NCBI GenBank assembly: GCA_023443625.1
Contig: JAEZTQ010000110.1
Location: forward strand, 36,630 to 100,629
Length of the DNA: 64,000 bases
Reading direction: 5' to 3'
Source: Bacillota bacterium
GTDB lineage: Bacteria > Bacillota_A > Clostridia > Lachnospirales > Lachnospiraceae
Positions 36,186 to 45,721 of the stretch are shown piece by piece (position 1 is the stretch's first letter; each line of letters begins with the position of its first letter). A program made the translations under genes and the position numbers. Below the pieces are notes generated by a model. It searched no databases, was not told where the DNA came from, and was given only the letters and a program-made list of their open reading frames with translations.

Positions 36186-37268
36186 ATGAATATTATTAAT
36201 ATTTTAATTTATCAAGCGGTTCCTGGTATGATTGTTGCCGAAGATATCTACACGAAGGACAATCATTTGGTTATTGTTAAGGGAACGACGTTAACGGATA
36301 AGAGCATAACTAGATTAGAGTTTTATTCTGTAATAGAGCTTTCTGTTTATTCCGAAACAATTAGCGACACTCCTTCCTTCTTTATTGATACCAATTCCTT
36401 TTATGAAAAAATCAAGGAAAGTGAAGGCTTTCAGCGTTTTCACTTAGCATATAAAAATACCGTCAACAGTTTCAAAAGTACCCTGGATACCTTCGTTACA
36501 GAACAAAAGGATATTGAAACGGAAAAACTCCTTAGTGATACAATGAGTATCCTCCGTCAATGTGATACTAATATAGGGTTATTTAATATGCTTCATAGTA
36601 TCCGGGAATATGATGATACAACCTATGTTCACAGCCTCAATGTTGCTTTAATCTGTAATATCATGGGCAAATGGCTTAATTTTAATCAAGAGGATTTAGA
36701 AGTTCTAACTTTAAGCGGCTTGTTGCACGATATGGGTAAGTTAATGATACCTGCTAAAATAATTACAAAACCTGCCCAACTGACAGAGGATGAATATTCT
36801 ACAATAAAAACCCATACTCTGAGAGGATATAACCTTTTAAGAAGTAAACCTATAGATGCACGGATTAAACATGTAGCCCTTATGCATCATGAAAGATGTG
36901 ATGGCAGCGGATATCCCTATGGTTTCTACAGTGATCAGATTGATCCCTTTGCTAAACTCGTTGCTATCGCTGATGTATATGATGCAATGACCTGTGCCAG
37001 AGTCTACCGTGGTCCCTTATGCCCCTTTGAAGTTATCACTATTTTTGAGAATGAAGGTTATTCAAAATACGACCCCAAATATATTATAACCTTCCTTGAG
37101 GGAATCACACAAACCTATATACATAATACTGTAAAGCTCAATAATGGAGAACAAGGGGAGATTATATTTATTAATAAAATGGACTTATCCAGGCCTGTGA
37201 TCAAATCCGGAGATGATTACATTGATCTTTCTAAGAATAAGGAGCTCCAAATTACTTCTTTAGTATAG
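36186..37268 (+). CDS. HD-GYP domain protein (second copy)
   Basis: 360 residues, the same architecture as the protein encoded at 5808-6878. The HD-GYP signatures LLHDMGKLMIP, HHERCDGSGYPYG and IADVYDAMTCARVYR are complete, so c-di-GMP hydrolysis is likely. The N-terminal about 140 residues differ more than the catalytic part, suggesting different inputs. Both start with QAVPGMIVA from residue 10. Translation may be governed by a hairpin in the leader. The gene is monocistronic with its own terminator. Confidence 0.88.
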   Translation: MNIINILIYQAVPGMIVAEDIYTKDNHLVIVKGTTLTDKSITRLEFYSVIELSVYSETISDTPSFFIDTNSFYEKIKESEGFQRFHLAYKNTVNSFKSTLDTFVTEQKDIETEKLLSDTMSILRQCDTNIGLFNMLHSIREYDDTTYVHSLNVALICNIMGKWLNFNQEDLEVLTLSGLLHDMGKLMIPAKIITKPAQLTEDEYSTIKTHTLRGYNLLRSKPIDARIKHVALMHHERCDGSGYPYGFYSDQIDPFAKLVAIADVYDAMTCARVYRGPLCPFEVITIFENEGYSKYDPKYIITFLEGITQTYIHNTVKLNNGEQGEIIFINKMDLSRPVIKSGDDYIDLSKNKELQITSLV

Positions 37269-37286
37269 TAACTAATATCACCGCCA

Positions 37287-37325
37287 AAGGGCCGGAGCAA
37301 TAATATTTGCTCCAGCCCTTTTTAT
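37287..37325. terminator. bidirectional terminator between HD-GYP gene and murA
   Basis: AAGGGCCGGAGCAA pairs with TTGCTCCAGCCCTT, followed by TTTTAT on the forward strand and an AT-rich tail on the other. Confidence 0.85.
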
Positions 37326-37340
37326 ATTAATTTGCTTAAT

Positions 37341-38639
37341 TTAACTTACCTTTAACTTAAATTTCTTAATTGCTTTTACATCTTCTGAATCTACTTTTAT
37401 TATTGCTGCACCAAGCTGCTGCATTTTATATTCTAATCTCTCGTAACCACGTTCGATATATTCCACATTCTCAACGATGGTATAACCTTCAGCCATTAAG
37501 CCAGCAATGACAAGGGCTGCTCCGCCCCGTAAATCCGGTGCAGATACTGTTGCTCCAGTAAGTTTATCTACTCCATCAATGATAGCAGTGTTACTCTCTA
37601 CCTTTATGGATGCACCCATACGGGATAGCTCATCCACATATTTAAAACGATTTTCAAATATACTTTCTGTAACAATACTGGTTCCCTTAGAGATCGCCAA
37701 TAAGGTTGTCATCTGGGGTTGCATATCCGTTAAAAATCCAGGATATACCAAGGTCTTTACATGAGAATTTCCCAGTTTTCCACTTGCTCTTACTCTAATT
37801 GAATCATCAAATTCTTCCACCTGGGCTCCAATTTCAAGTAACTTAGCAGTAAAAGCCTCCAAATGCTTGGGAATAACGTTCTTAATTAAAATATCACCTT
37901 TTGAAGCTGCCGCTGCAAACATAAAAGTTCCAGCTTCTATCTGGTCAGGTATAATAGAATACTCACAACCATGAAGCTTAGCTACTCCCTTAATACGAAT
38001 TATATCCGTACCAGCACCTTTGATATTGGCACCCATGCTATTTAAGAAGTTAGCTACATCAACTACATGAGGCTCTTTTGCAGAATTTTCAAGAATGGTC
38101 ATACCCTCAGTCAAACAAGCTGCCAGCATGACATTTATAGTTGCACCAACACTTGATACGTCAAAATAAATGTGGGCTCCTGCTAGTTCCTCTGCCCTGG
38201 CACAAATAGAACCATGTTCAATCTTTACAGATGCACCCAAAGCTTCAAAGCCCTTAATATGTTGGTCGAAGGGTCTGCTACCTATATTACAACCACCTGG
38301 TAGAGCCACTGCAACCTTTTTATATTTTCCAAGTAGTGCTCCTACTAAATAATAGGAAGCACGAATTTTTCTAACATAATCAAATTCTACCTCTACGGAA
38401 TTAATTTTACCCGCATTAATCTTTACTGTATTTCTGTTAATACGCTCCACTTTAGCGCCAATTGCCTCAATAGCCTGCAGTAATACATCAATATCTTTTA
38501 CATCCGGAATATTTTCTATTTTAACAGTTTCATCTGTCATCGTCGCCGCTGCGATAATTCCCAGTGCCGCATTCTTATAGCCACTTATTGAAACTTCACC
38601 AACAAGGGGTCTCCCACCTTTAATTATATATTGCTCCAT
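37341..38639 (-). CDS. murA: UDP-N-acetylglucosamine 1-carboxyvinyltransferase
   Basis: 432-residue EPSP synthase-fold enzyme; it transfers enolpyruvate to UDP-GlcNAc, the first committed step of peptidoglycan synthesis. It starts with the typical [21 protein letters not shown], carries the catalytic Cys in [14 protein letters not shown], and ends with the [13 protein letters not shown] region. Length is normal. Firmicutes often have two copies; whether this is MurAA or MurAB cannot be told here. It is transcribed alone. Confidence 0.95.
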   Translation of the reverse strand: MEQYIIKGGRPLVGEVSISGYKNAALGIIAAATMTDETVKIENIPDVKDIDVLLQAIEAIGAKVERINRNTVKINAGKINSVEVEFDYVRKIRASYYLVGALLGKYKKVAVALPGGCNIGSRPFDQHIKGFEALGASVKIEHGSICARAEELAGAHIYFDVSSVGATINVMLAACLTEGMTILENSAKEPHVVDVANFLNSMGANIKGAGTDIIRIKGVAKLHGCEYSIIPDQIEAGTFMFAAAASKGDILIKNVIPKHLEAFTAKLLEIGAQVEEFDDSIRVRASGKLGNSHVKTLVYPGFLTDMQPQMTTLLAISKGTSIVTESIFENRFKYVDELSRMGASIKVESNTAIIDGVDKLTGATVSAPDLRGGAALVIAGLMAEGYTIVENVEYIERGYERLEYKMQQLGAAIIKVDSEDVKAIKKFKLKVS

Positions 38640-38994
38640 TGCACACCTCTATTTATTAATCGAACTTAAGTTTGTTAATTTTGTACATAAAATTCAATAT
38701 AATTTGTTAAAATTTTTTAACCTCTTTAGATTATACCACAAAGAATCTGTTTGTAAATTGTTTTTTCCTTTTTGAGTTTTATTTTGCTACTATAATAGTA
38801 TTCTATATATCTTAAGCTATTATATTCATTATACATCTTGGGAAGTCGTGCTTATATTAGATGATTTTGTATTAATACCTAATTCATTGTTTGAAATATA
38901 TCCATAATGTGATATAATAAGTAAAAATGACAATTGAAATTTGTAATTGTCAGGCAAATTTATACCAATAAATAAGCACTGGGAGGATACAGCA
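38640..38994 (+). promoter_or_regulatory. intergenic region with promoter and early palindrome for the Ig-like gene
   Basis: TTGAAA at 38891-38896 and TATAAT at 38913-38918 (16-bp spacer) form a promoter. TGACAATT/AATTGTCA arms at 38928-38952 lie at the start of the transcript and could be an operator. GGGAGG at about 38981-38986 precedes TTG 38995. The rest shows nothing I can support; the murA promoter must also lie here. Confidence 0.55.
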
Positions 38995-39336
38995 TTGGCT
39001 TCCAATTATATTAAAATAGAATCTATATCGGGCAGTGATAAAAAACGGGTTAAGCAGGATTTAAAATTCAGAACAGGAAACTTTGTTTGGAGAATAAAAT
39101 TTACCGCTCCCCTTAAGCCTTCAACAGTAAATAACAGTAATTTGTATGTTACTTCATTAAATCAAGTACCTCTGCTGACAAATATCCGTTACAACACCAT
39201 CGACAATTGTATTGAGATCGAACCTCTGTCTCCTTATGAAAAAAACGAATCCTATCTACTCCACGTCACCACCAATGTTAAGTCCAAAAAAGGAAAGTCT
39301 CTGCCAAATGAAATCACCATTCAATTTAAGGTATAA
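38995..39336 (+). CDS. small protein with Ig-like (SbsA/Big_5-type) domain
   Basis: 113 residues. After a basic N terminus, the body reads VWRIKFTAPLKPSTVNNSNLYV, then NCIEIEPLSPYEKNESYLLHVT and KSLPNEITIQFKV, the pattern of the SbsA Ig-like domain found in surface proteins. It has no signal peptide. A TTG at 38947 is in frame, but GGGAGG at about 38981-38986 with 8-bp spacing supports TTG 38995. A secretion route is unknown; it might act in the cytoplasm or spore. Confidence 0.65.
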   Translation: MASNYIKIESISGSDKKRVKQDLKFRTGNFVWRIKFTAPLKPSTVNNSNLYVTSLNQVPLLTNIRYNTIDNCIEIEPLSPYEKNESYLLHVTTNVKSKKGKSLPNEITIQFKV

Positions 39337-39356
39337 TACATAGCTTACTTTTATAT

Positions 39357-39391
39357 CAGATACATTTACTAAGGTAGATGTATCTGATTTT
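39357..39391 (+). terminator. terminator of the Ig-like gene, overlapping the TPR gene end
   Basis: CAGATACAT pairs with ATGTATCTG, followed by ATTTTT. The stop codon of the reverse-strand gene (39369) lies inside the hairpin. Confidence 0.75.
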
Positions 39392-40709
39392 TAAAGAATT
39401 TATTTAGTTCTGTTTTTTCTAGGAGAAAATCATTAATATTTATTTCATTTACCTCTAAAATGACAGCAAAATCTCCATGTAAATCTCTAGATAAAGCTAT
39501 TAGTCTTTCTATCGTCGCAGTATTCAGTTCATTTGCGTTATCAACTAGCAGACAACAGCTTCTTAAGGCATCGTTTTTTGCCTCTAAATCTACCTTGTTT
39601 AATCTCTCAGCAGTTATTTTGGCCAACTTTGAGGACTTAATTTTAGAAGTCTTGCTCATAAATAAGGCCAGGCTTTTGGCAAGAGCAGTCTTTCCTGATC
39701 CTTTTTTCCCTGCAATTAGTATGTATATGGAATCCTCTTGTACTATATTGGAAATACACTCTATTAACTGCTTCTTTACTAATTGATTCTCTAGAAATTC
39801 ACCAAATATCTCCTTCAAATCTACCTGATATTCCTCTGCAATTATGTCTATTAGGTCTTCTGCTGTTTCTTCCTCTATATTGGGTTCTTTATTATCTTCT
39901 TCTATAGGCATATCCTCATTAGACATAATACTTTGAATATTCTTCTTTAAACCATCTTCAAACTCTTCCGCTTCTTTCTCAAGGGTAAAATCTGTACCAA
40001 CGCAGATCTCCTCTTCCAAATCCCGAATAGGTGTCTCCTCTTGTTCTTCCTCTTCCTTATCTTCCTGATTTGAGGGCGTACTATCCTTTGTTTTGCTATC
40101 GCCATACTTTAGCTGATTAATAATCTTATCTTTATCTGCCTCTCCCAGAAAATATGAGCGAAGGATTTTTGCTTTTTCTACAAAAACCCCTTCTCCAAAC
40201 CAAAGAATAATATCAGAGCATTCCCTAATACATTCTTGCTCTTTATCTGCCTTATAATATAATTTAGCCAATTCATATGCCCAGGGCTCCATATATTCAA
40301 TTTTCTTAAGGGATTCTAAGATAGGTATTAATTGTTCATAGGATGCACCTTTTAATTTAGCTATCTTATAGCGAAAAACATAGCTATCAAAATCCTCTGC
40401 TGCAAATCTCTCATATTTTGCTAAATATTCCTCTGCTGCTTCTACATCCTGATGCTTTATAGATATGTTAACAAGATTATATGTTGTTCTACGTGTTTTT
40501 GATCTACTATATATTCTAAGATAAAGCTCTGTCGCTTCATCATATCGTTCATTCTCTGTAAAAACCTCTGCCATAAGGTTCAAATCTGAAATAACTTTCA
40601 CTTTCTTAAGGTCTATAGTGTCCAGAATATTCTGTGCTGACAGAAAGTCGCCCTCTTCTACTTTTTTTCTAATTTCCTCTGTTTTTACAATTATTTCATA
40701 GTTACCCAT
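39369..40709 (-). CDS. TPR protein with C-terminal P-loop ATPase domain
   Basis: 446 residues. The N-terminal about 200 residues are TPR-like helices (AEVFTENERYDEATELYLRIY, DVEAAEEYLAKYERF). A very acidic linker follows (EDKEEEEQEE, about 210-300). A P-loop NTPase domain lies at the end (LIAGKKGSGKTALAKSLALFM), with the acidic CCLLVDNANELN as a Walker B. TPR plus ATPase suggests a signalling or scaffold role. The family is known to me only as a Lachnospiraceae protein of unknown function. Confidence 0.65.
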   Translation of the reverse strand: MGNYEIIVKTEEIRKKVEEGDFLSAQNILDTIDLKKVKVISDLNLMAEVFTENERYDEATELYLRIYSRSKTRRTTYNLVNISIKHQDVEAAEEYLAKYERFAAEDFDSYVFRYKIAKLKGASYEQLIPILESLKKIEYMEPWAYELAKLYYKADKEQECIRECSDIILWFGEGVFVEKAKILRSYFLGEADKDKIINQLKYGDSKTKDSTPSNQEDKEEEEQEETPIRDLEEEICVGTDFTLEKEAEEFEDGLKKNIQSIMSNEDMPIEEDNKEPNIEEETAEDLIDIIAEEYQVDLKEIFGEFLENQLVKKQLIECISNIVQEDSIYILIAGKKGSGKTALAKSLALFMSKTSKIKSSKLAKITAERLNKVDLEAKNDALRSCCLLVDNANELNTATIERLIALSRDLHGDFAVILEVNEININDFLLEKTELNKFFKNQIHLP

Positions 40710-40792
40710 GAATTAACCTCCTCTGTATATTACATAACTACTGTCGGTATATCCCTCAATAAGTAACGCTTTTTATATACATCAATATATAT

Positions 40793-40839
40793 AATAGATA
40801 CTATTCCTTCATTACTTACCCGCTGGAATAGTATCTATT
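40793..40839 (-). terminator. inverted repeat downstream of the cNMP-domain gene
   Basis: AATAGATACTATTCC and GGAATAGTATCTATT are exact reverse complements around a 17-base loop. On the reverse strand the tail is AT-rich without a long T run. It probably ends the transcript of the gene at 40985-43315. Confidence 0.55.
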
Positions 40840-40984
40840 GTCCTATACTTTCTGTATTATGTGTGTTTCCTATTATGTATCGTTATTTAACACCTTACGA
40901 TTTATTCTCTCTTTGCTTCAAAGTTTCTACTAATATACTATCATTAGTAATCCATTAAGACAAGTAAAAAGCTATGGAAGTTTA

Positions 40985-43315
40985 TTATAAATCACGGAAA
41001 TAATTCAGGGTGTCAATCAACTCAGGGGTTAATTCAATCTTATCTCTTAACAAAAAGCGCTGCCTACCTTCAAGTTCACGGACTTTCTTTAGCTTGTCCC
41101 TATTATATTTGGCCATTGCTTCTTCAAATAAAGGCTGAAGCTTTAACTGCTCTCTAAGCTCTCTGGCAAAGGGACAGTAGGTTGCCATAATCTCCCTAAC
41201 GGGTTTATTAAGCTTTATAGCACCAATCGCTTCATAATTAATCCATTGCTCGTAGTCTAAGACAAATACCTCTCTTGTATTATTACGTCCTTTTTGAATC
41301 TGCTGCTTAATTCTTTCCCTTCTCTCCTCAGAAAGCTCCTTATTCTTACGGTAGAATTGGAGATAATCCGAATATTCAGAGGTTAAGGACTTTTGTTTTA
41401 TATCATTCCAAGCTGTACCTTCTATTGTTCGACATAATTCCCAACGGAATCGGCCAAACTGACGAACTAATAGGGCTTTCAATTCCACATCCGTGAAAAT
41501 CGGAAGAAAAATACGCCCTGCACTATCCCTCCTTTTACCAGAAATCTCTTGCCACATTACACCATTGGTTCCTATATTGGGCATGAGTACAATATCAGGA
41601 TAAACTCTTTTTATAATATACTCTTTAACAATATTCTTTTCCTTGTTCACATAGAGAACTTCTCGATCAAATACGGAAAAATCTACCTTCATGATTTTTG
41701 CAATTGTCTCATTTACCTTGGCTGAAGTAACAAACATTCTTTCGATATTATTAGACCACTGATCTTTATGTAAAAACGGTACAAAACTGGCAATTTGACC
41801 GCTTGTTGTTCTGTTATTATAACGGAACATATTCTGGATCTCATATTCTAATTTCTTCTCTGAATCGGCCATCCATATACTAACTTCTTTTTCCTTTATT
41901 CTGCCCTGTCTTTTTAAATCTGCCAGCATCTCCGGATATTCCATGTCAAACTCATTCTTTGAAGGCTCTCTTTTGCCCTCATAAATCATAGTTAACCAGG
42001 TTTTTATATCAAATACATTGCAAGCATGATCTTCCTCATGTTCTTCTTCCAGGAAGTATAGAGATAGCATTTGCTCATTTGTAAGGAGTCTGTCATCTAC
42101 AAAACCATACTTTAAGAAGAGATCAATAATTCTAGGCACATTCTTCTCTATATAAGCTTTTTTGAAGACCTTTGTGTAAATATCATAATGATAATCTGCC
42201 AATTTTCTTCTTAATTTTCTTGCTGTATCTTCTGAAGAAAATTTATCCTTCATCTGAAGGAATTCTGTTAGAGCTGCCTTCATCTCTGCGGCATTTTTCA
42301 CGTCTATTGCTGCGTATTCTATTATCTTATCAAAGGAATCCTTCATCTCCAGCAGAGCCTCTTGAGCAGCTTCCTTTGAGTACTTAAGATCTGTTTCAGA
42401 AGTTTTTTCTCTATTGGCTGCACCGGAAAGAAGCCTATGATATCCTTCTTCCATCCTTTTTCTTTCCATCTTTAGCTTTCTACCAATCATTTTCTCTGCA
42501 AATAACTCAGCCTTATTAACTTTCTCAACGATATTATCCAGAATATCCAGTAGCTCCATACCAGATATATTATCTGTTTGTCCTGAAATTGAAGTAATTA
42601 GATTAAAAAGGGATAGATCCGAATCATCTACAAGACATTCGACCATGGTGACATAGCTTTCTGACATTTCCTTTAATACTGTTATCAGTTGATTCACCAC
42701 ACTAATCTGATCCTCAAGCTGATAGAGAGTAACTAAATTACCGTGGGAATAAAAGGACTTAATTACCTCCACCGGAAGGCTTCTGCACTCTGAATAATAG
42801 CGAATTCGATCACTTATCATCTCAATATCATAATCTAGTGGCTCCAGAGTCTCGATTCGATCCGATTTAATAATTTTTAATCCTCTTTGAACCCCAGATT
42901 CTACATAGTTATGATAGGTCTCAGTAAGGAACTGATAAATCTCAGAACCATGCTTTAAAAGACCTTGGTATATAAGGTGTAAATCATTAATAATCTTATA
43001 ATAAGATGCTACCATGAAACCATGATAATCTTTCTTTACTGATAATATGTTTTCCATCTCTTCGATGCGACTAATTGGAAATACATAGATTAATGCTTCG
43101 TCATAAGCTGTATAAGTACTTTGATATCTGCCTGAATACAAATCATTTATACCTAAAAAGGCTCCAGACCCCATAATAATCTTTGCGCCATCATTATGTA
43201 TTAAGACCCTACCTTTTACTATCATTGCTATACTGAACACCGGCTCTCCTTCAGCATAAATCACGGTATCCTTTAAGAATTGATTCACTGCATTTGGATT
43301 CATCTTCCACTTCAT
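40985..43315 (-). CDS. large protein with N-terminal cyclic-nucleotide-binding-like domain
   Basis: 776 residues. The N-terminal about 115 residues match a cNMP-binding/Crp-like barrel (DTVIYAEGEPVFSIAMIVKGRVLIHNDG, FLGINDLYSGRYQS). The remainder is helical with many charged segments and no recognised domain; there are no membrane segments. The C terminus is basic (KLKKVRELEGRQRFLLRDK). No DNA-binding domain is visible, so it is not a normal Crp regulator. It may be a signal-responsive scaffold. Confidence 0.6.
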   Translation of the reverse strand: MKWKMNPNAVNQFLKDTVIYAEGEPVFSIAMIVKGRVLIHNDGAKIIMGSGAFLGINDLYSGRYQSTYTAYDEALIYVFPISRIEEMENILSVKKDYHGFMVASYYKIINDLHLIYQGLLKHGSEIYQFLTETYHNYVESGVQRGLKIIKSDRIETLEPLDYDIEMISDRIRYYSECRSLPVEVIKSFYSHGNLVTLYQLEDQISVVNQLITVLKEMSESYVTMVECLVDDSDLSLFNLITSISGQTDNISGMELLDILDNIVEKVNKAELFAEKMIGRKLKMERKRMEEGYHRLLSGAANREKTSETDLKYSKEAAQEALLEMKDSFDKIIEYAAIDVKNAAEMKAALTEFLQMKDKFSSEDTARKLRRKLADYHYDIYTKVFKKAYIEKNVPRIIDLFLKYGFVDDRLLTNEQMLSLYFLEEEHEEDHACNVFDIKTWLTMIYEGKREPSKNEFDMEYPEMLADLKRQGRIKEKEVSIWMADSEKKLEYEIQNMFRYNNRTTSGQIASFVPFLHKDQWSNNIERMFVTSAKVNETIAKIMKVDFSVFDREVLYVNKEKNIVKEYIIKRVYPDIVLMPNIGTNGVMWQEISGKRRDSAGRIFLPIFTDVELKALLVRQFGRFRWELCRTIEGTAWNDIKQKSLTSEYSDYLQFYRKNKELSEERRERIKQQIQKGRNNTREVFVLDYEQWINYEAIGAIKLNKPVREIMATYCPFARELREQLKLQPLFEEAMAKYNRDKLKKVRELEGRQRFLLRDKIELTPELIDTLNYFRDL

Positions 43316-43465
43316 ATTTACACCGTCCCATCCCTTGATATAGCTTCATTATATAGTAAAACTGCTATTTCAGAAAGAAGAAAGTGACATTTTTTATGAA
43401 TATAGTACAAAATTCTTATATAAATACAAAATTAAGCTAAAACCATGGATTTTAGAACAAAAAAA

Positions 43466-43484
43466 GAAATGCCTTTGGCATTTC
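43466..43484 (-). terminator. terminator of the SRP RNA
   Basis: GAAATGCC pairs with GGCATTTC; the reverse strand continues with a run of T residues. It ends the SRP RNA transcript. Confidence 0.85.
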
Positions 43485-43504
43485 ACAATTGAATATATAT
43501 TAAA

Positions 43505-43770
43505 TTCCGTGCGCTCTGCTTTGAATGCTTACCATAAGCGTTACCCTTACAGTTAACTCGGTCCAGGCAGCCTCACGGCACACAAGAGCTTTCACTTAGT
43601 GCTGCTTCATTCCTGACCTGACACGGTTCGTAAATTCCTGTTGCGTAAGACCCAGACGTCAACATCACTTATAAGGGGCAGCCTCACAGTAAGTCACCCT
43701 AGGCAGAACATCACCCCTGCTGTAGCGGATTGCAGGTACAGGGCACCGCTATCTCCCCGGCTGCACGGAA
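43505..43770 (-). ncRNA. ffs: large SRP RNA (4.5S/6S-type scRNA)
   Basis: The reverse strand gives the conserved S-domain loop GTGTCAGGTCAGGAATGAAG followed by CAGCACTAA. Upstream is an Alu-like domain (GCCGGGGAGATAGCGGTGCC, CCTGCAATCCGCTA). The ends TTCCGTGC and GCACGGAA pair and close the molecule, giving 266 nt, normal for Firmicutes. It lies downstream of tadA, as in many Firmicutes where tadA, the SRP RNA and dnaX are adjacent; dnaX is not present here. Confidence 0.95.
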
Positions 43771-43860
43771 ACTTTATGACTAATTAATTAAATTACATAG
43801 GCTTTCATAAGAAAGCATTAAAAAGCTGTATGCCAAGTATATAATTTTTAACAGCCAATG

Positions 43861-44337
43861 TCAAGTATTTCGCTTTTCCAATTTATTACGAATTCTCAAA
43901 TCTTTGAAAAAAGCCTGAAGGACCTCCGTACATTCCTCCTCTAAAACTCCTGTTTCTATCTCAACCTGATGGTTAAATTCTTCCATCTGTAAGAGATTCA
44001 AGATAGAACCTGCACAACCAGCTTTGGGATTCATTGTTCCTACTACCACCTTTTTAATTCTTGCCTGTACAATCGCACCGGAACACATCTGACAAGGCTC
44101 TAAGGTAACATACATTGTACAATCCTCAAGTCTCCAATCCCCCATGGCCTTACTTGCTTTCTCAATAGCCATAAGTTCCGCATGAGCTAAGGTCGTTTTA
44201 TTTGTATTTCGTTTGTTATAGCCTCTCCCAATGATTTTATCCTGATAAACGATGACACAACCAATAGGAACTTCTCCAATACGGCTCGCCTTCCTTGCTT
44301 GCTTTAATGCTTCTTTCATATATTTTACATTTACCAT
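43861..44337 (-). CDS. tadA: tRNA-specific adenosine deaminase
   Basis: 158-residue zinc deaminase that converts A34 of tRNA-Arg to inosine. The zinc site residues are HAELMAIEKA (His and catalytic Glu) and PCQMCSGAI (two Cys). The C-terminal part (AGSILNLLQM, FFKDLRI) matches TadA rather than free-base deaminases. It precedes the SRP RNA on the same strand. Confidence 0.92.
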   Translation of the reverse strand: MVNVKYMKEALKQARKASRIGEVPIGCVIVYQDKIIGRGYNKRNTNKTTLAHAELMAIEKASKAMGDWRLEDCTMYVTLEPCQMCSGAIVQARIKKVVVGTMNPKAGCAGSILNLLQMEEFNHQVEIETGVLEEECTEVLQAFFKDLRIRNKLEKRNT

Positions 44338-44421
44338 AGCTTCTAAAGGTTCCTTTTCATCTAGACTAGTATTATATAATCTGTTATAGTGATTTTATCA
44401 TAACAAAGTAGAGGTGACAAT

Positions 44422-45117
44422 ATGCAGATACATGGCTTTAAAAAGCTTACACTGCTGGATTACCCAGGACATCTGGCTGCAATCATATTCCTGGGAGGCT
44501 GTAATATGCGCTGTCCCTTTTGTCAAAATTCCTCCCTTGTAATAAATCCCTCTTCTCAACCAACAATACCAAAAGAAGAGGTTCTTGATACTCTTTATAA
44601 GAGAAGAAATGTCTTAGAGGGTGTCTGTATCAGTGGTGGAGAACCCACCCTATACCATGACTTGCTAAACTTTATTAAAGAAATCAAGGACTTAGGCTAT
44701 TTGGTCAAATTAGATACCAATGGCACTAATCCCTCAATAATAAAAAGTTTGGTTAAGGAAGGCCTCATTGATTATATTGCCATGGATATTAAAAATTCCA
44801 AAGAGAAATATGCCAAAACCTGCGGAACTCCCCATTTTCCTTTGGAGGAAATCGAAGAAAGTATAGCTTTTATTATGACCTCACAAATAGCATATGAATT
44901 TCGTACCACTATCATAAAAGAATATCATACCATAGAGGATATTCTCTCTATAGGCAACTGGATTAAAGGTGCTAAAGCTTATTACCTACAGTCCTACCTT
45001 GATTCTGGCGACATATTATCTCCAGGATTAAATGGTCATTCAAAGGAAACATTAAGTAATTATGTTAAGCTTCTAACCCCCTATATAGAATATGTTTCTC
45101 TCCGGGGTATCGATTAA
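44422..45117 (+). CDS. radical SAM activating enzyme, anaerobic NrdG-like
   Basis: 231 residues. It starts IHGFKKLTLLDYPGHLAAIIF, with the radical SAM cluster motif CNMRCPFC and the SAM-binding ISGGEPTL. This is the glycyl-radical activase family annotated as anaerobic ribonucleotide reductase activating protein (the version with a TLLDYPG N terminus). It generates a glycyl radical on a partner enzyme. No nrdD or other partner is in the window. AGGTG precedes the ATG. It is divergent from tadA. Confidence 0.87.
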   Translation: MQIHGFKKLTLLDYPGHLAAIIFLGGCNMRCPFCQNSSLVINPSSQPTIPKEEVLDTLYKRRNVLEGVCISGGEPTLYHDLLNFIKEIKDLGYLVKLDTNGTNPSIIKSLVKEGLIDYIAMDIKNSKEKYAKTCGTPHFPLEEIEESIAFIMTSQIAYEFRTTIIKEYHTIEDILSIGNWIKGAKAYYLQSYLDSGDILSPGLNGHSKETLSNYVKLLTPYIEYVSLRGID

Positions 45118-45135
45118 TAATAAGAGGACAATTCC

Positions 45136-45687
45136 ATGCTAATAACTTATGAAACTCAGCGTACAATTATTCAGACCATAAATAAAAATTATGCCCCTAA
45201 GGTTTTGTCCTTCTATGAGGATAATAAGTCCAACTTTGAACCCTGGGAACCCCAAAGAGAGGATAATTTCTATACCTTACCCTATCAGAGAGCCTCACTT
45301 ACCATCGAAAGTAATCTAATGTCAGAGGGAAGGCTTTCTCGCTTCTGGGTTTTTACTAAGGAGAAGCCGGATGAAATCATCGGCAGTATCTGCTTTCAGA
45401 ATATACTCCGGGAACCCTACAGGAGCTGTAGTCTGGGATATAAATTTAGTCATAGATATCTTCATCTGGGTTATGCATATGAGAGTCTTAGTAAATGCAT
45501 TGAGATCATTTTTAAGGAATATCCTATTCACCGGATTGAAGCCTTTATTATGGAAAACAACCTACCCTCCCTGCGTCTGATTGAGCGTCTTTCCTTTCAA
45601 TATGAAGGAATATCCCATGACTATGCCCGGATTGAAGGTGTATGGACAGACCATAGGCGTTATTCTCTTATCAATCCTTATTTCTAA
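45136..45687 (+). CDS. GNAT acetyltransferase, RimJ/RimL-like
   Basis: 183 residues with the GNAT fold: IIGSICFQNILREPYRSCSLGYKF, YLHLGYAYESLSKCIEIIF (acetyl-CoA-binding region) and HRIEAFIMENNLPSLRLIERLSFQYEG. This is typical of RimJ/RimL-type N-acetyltransferases acting on protein N termini or small amines. It follows the activase gene by 18 bp and is probably cotranscribed. The substrate is unknown. Confidence 0.88.
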   Translation: MLITYETQRTIIQTINKNYAPKVLSFYEDNKSNFEPWEPQREDNFYTLPYQRASLTIESNLMSEGRLSRFWVFTKEKPDEIIGSICFQNILREPYRSCSLGYKFSHRYLHLGYAYESLSKCIEIIFKEYPIHRIEAFIMENNLPSLRLIERLSFQYEGISHDYARIEGVWTDHRRYSLINPYF

Positions 45688-45721
45688 TATATTTTATGAT
45701 AAACTATAGGAATAACAAGGA

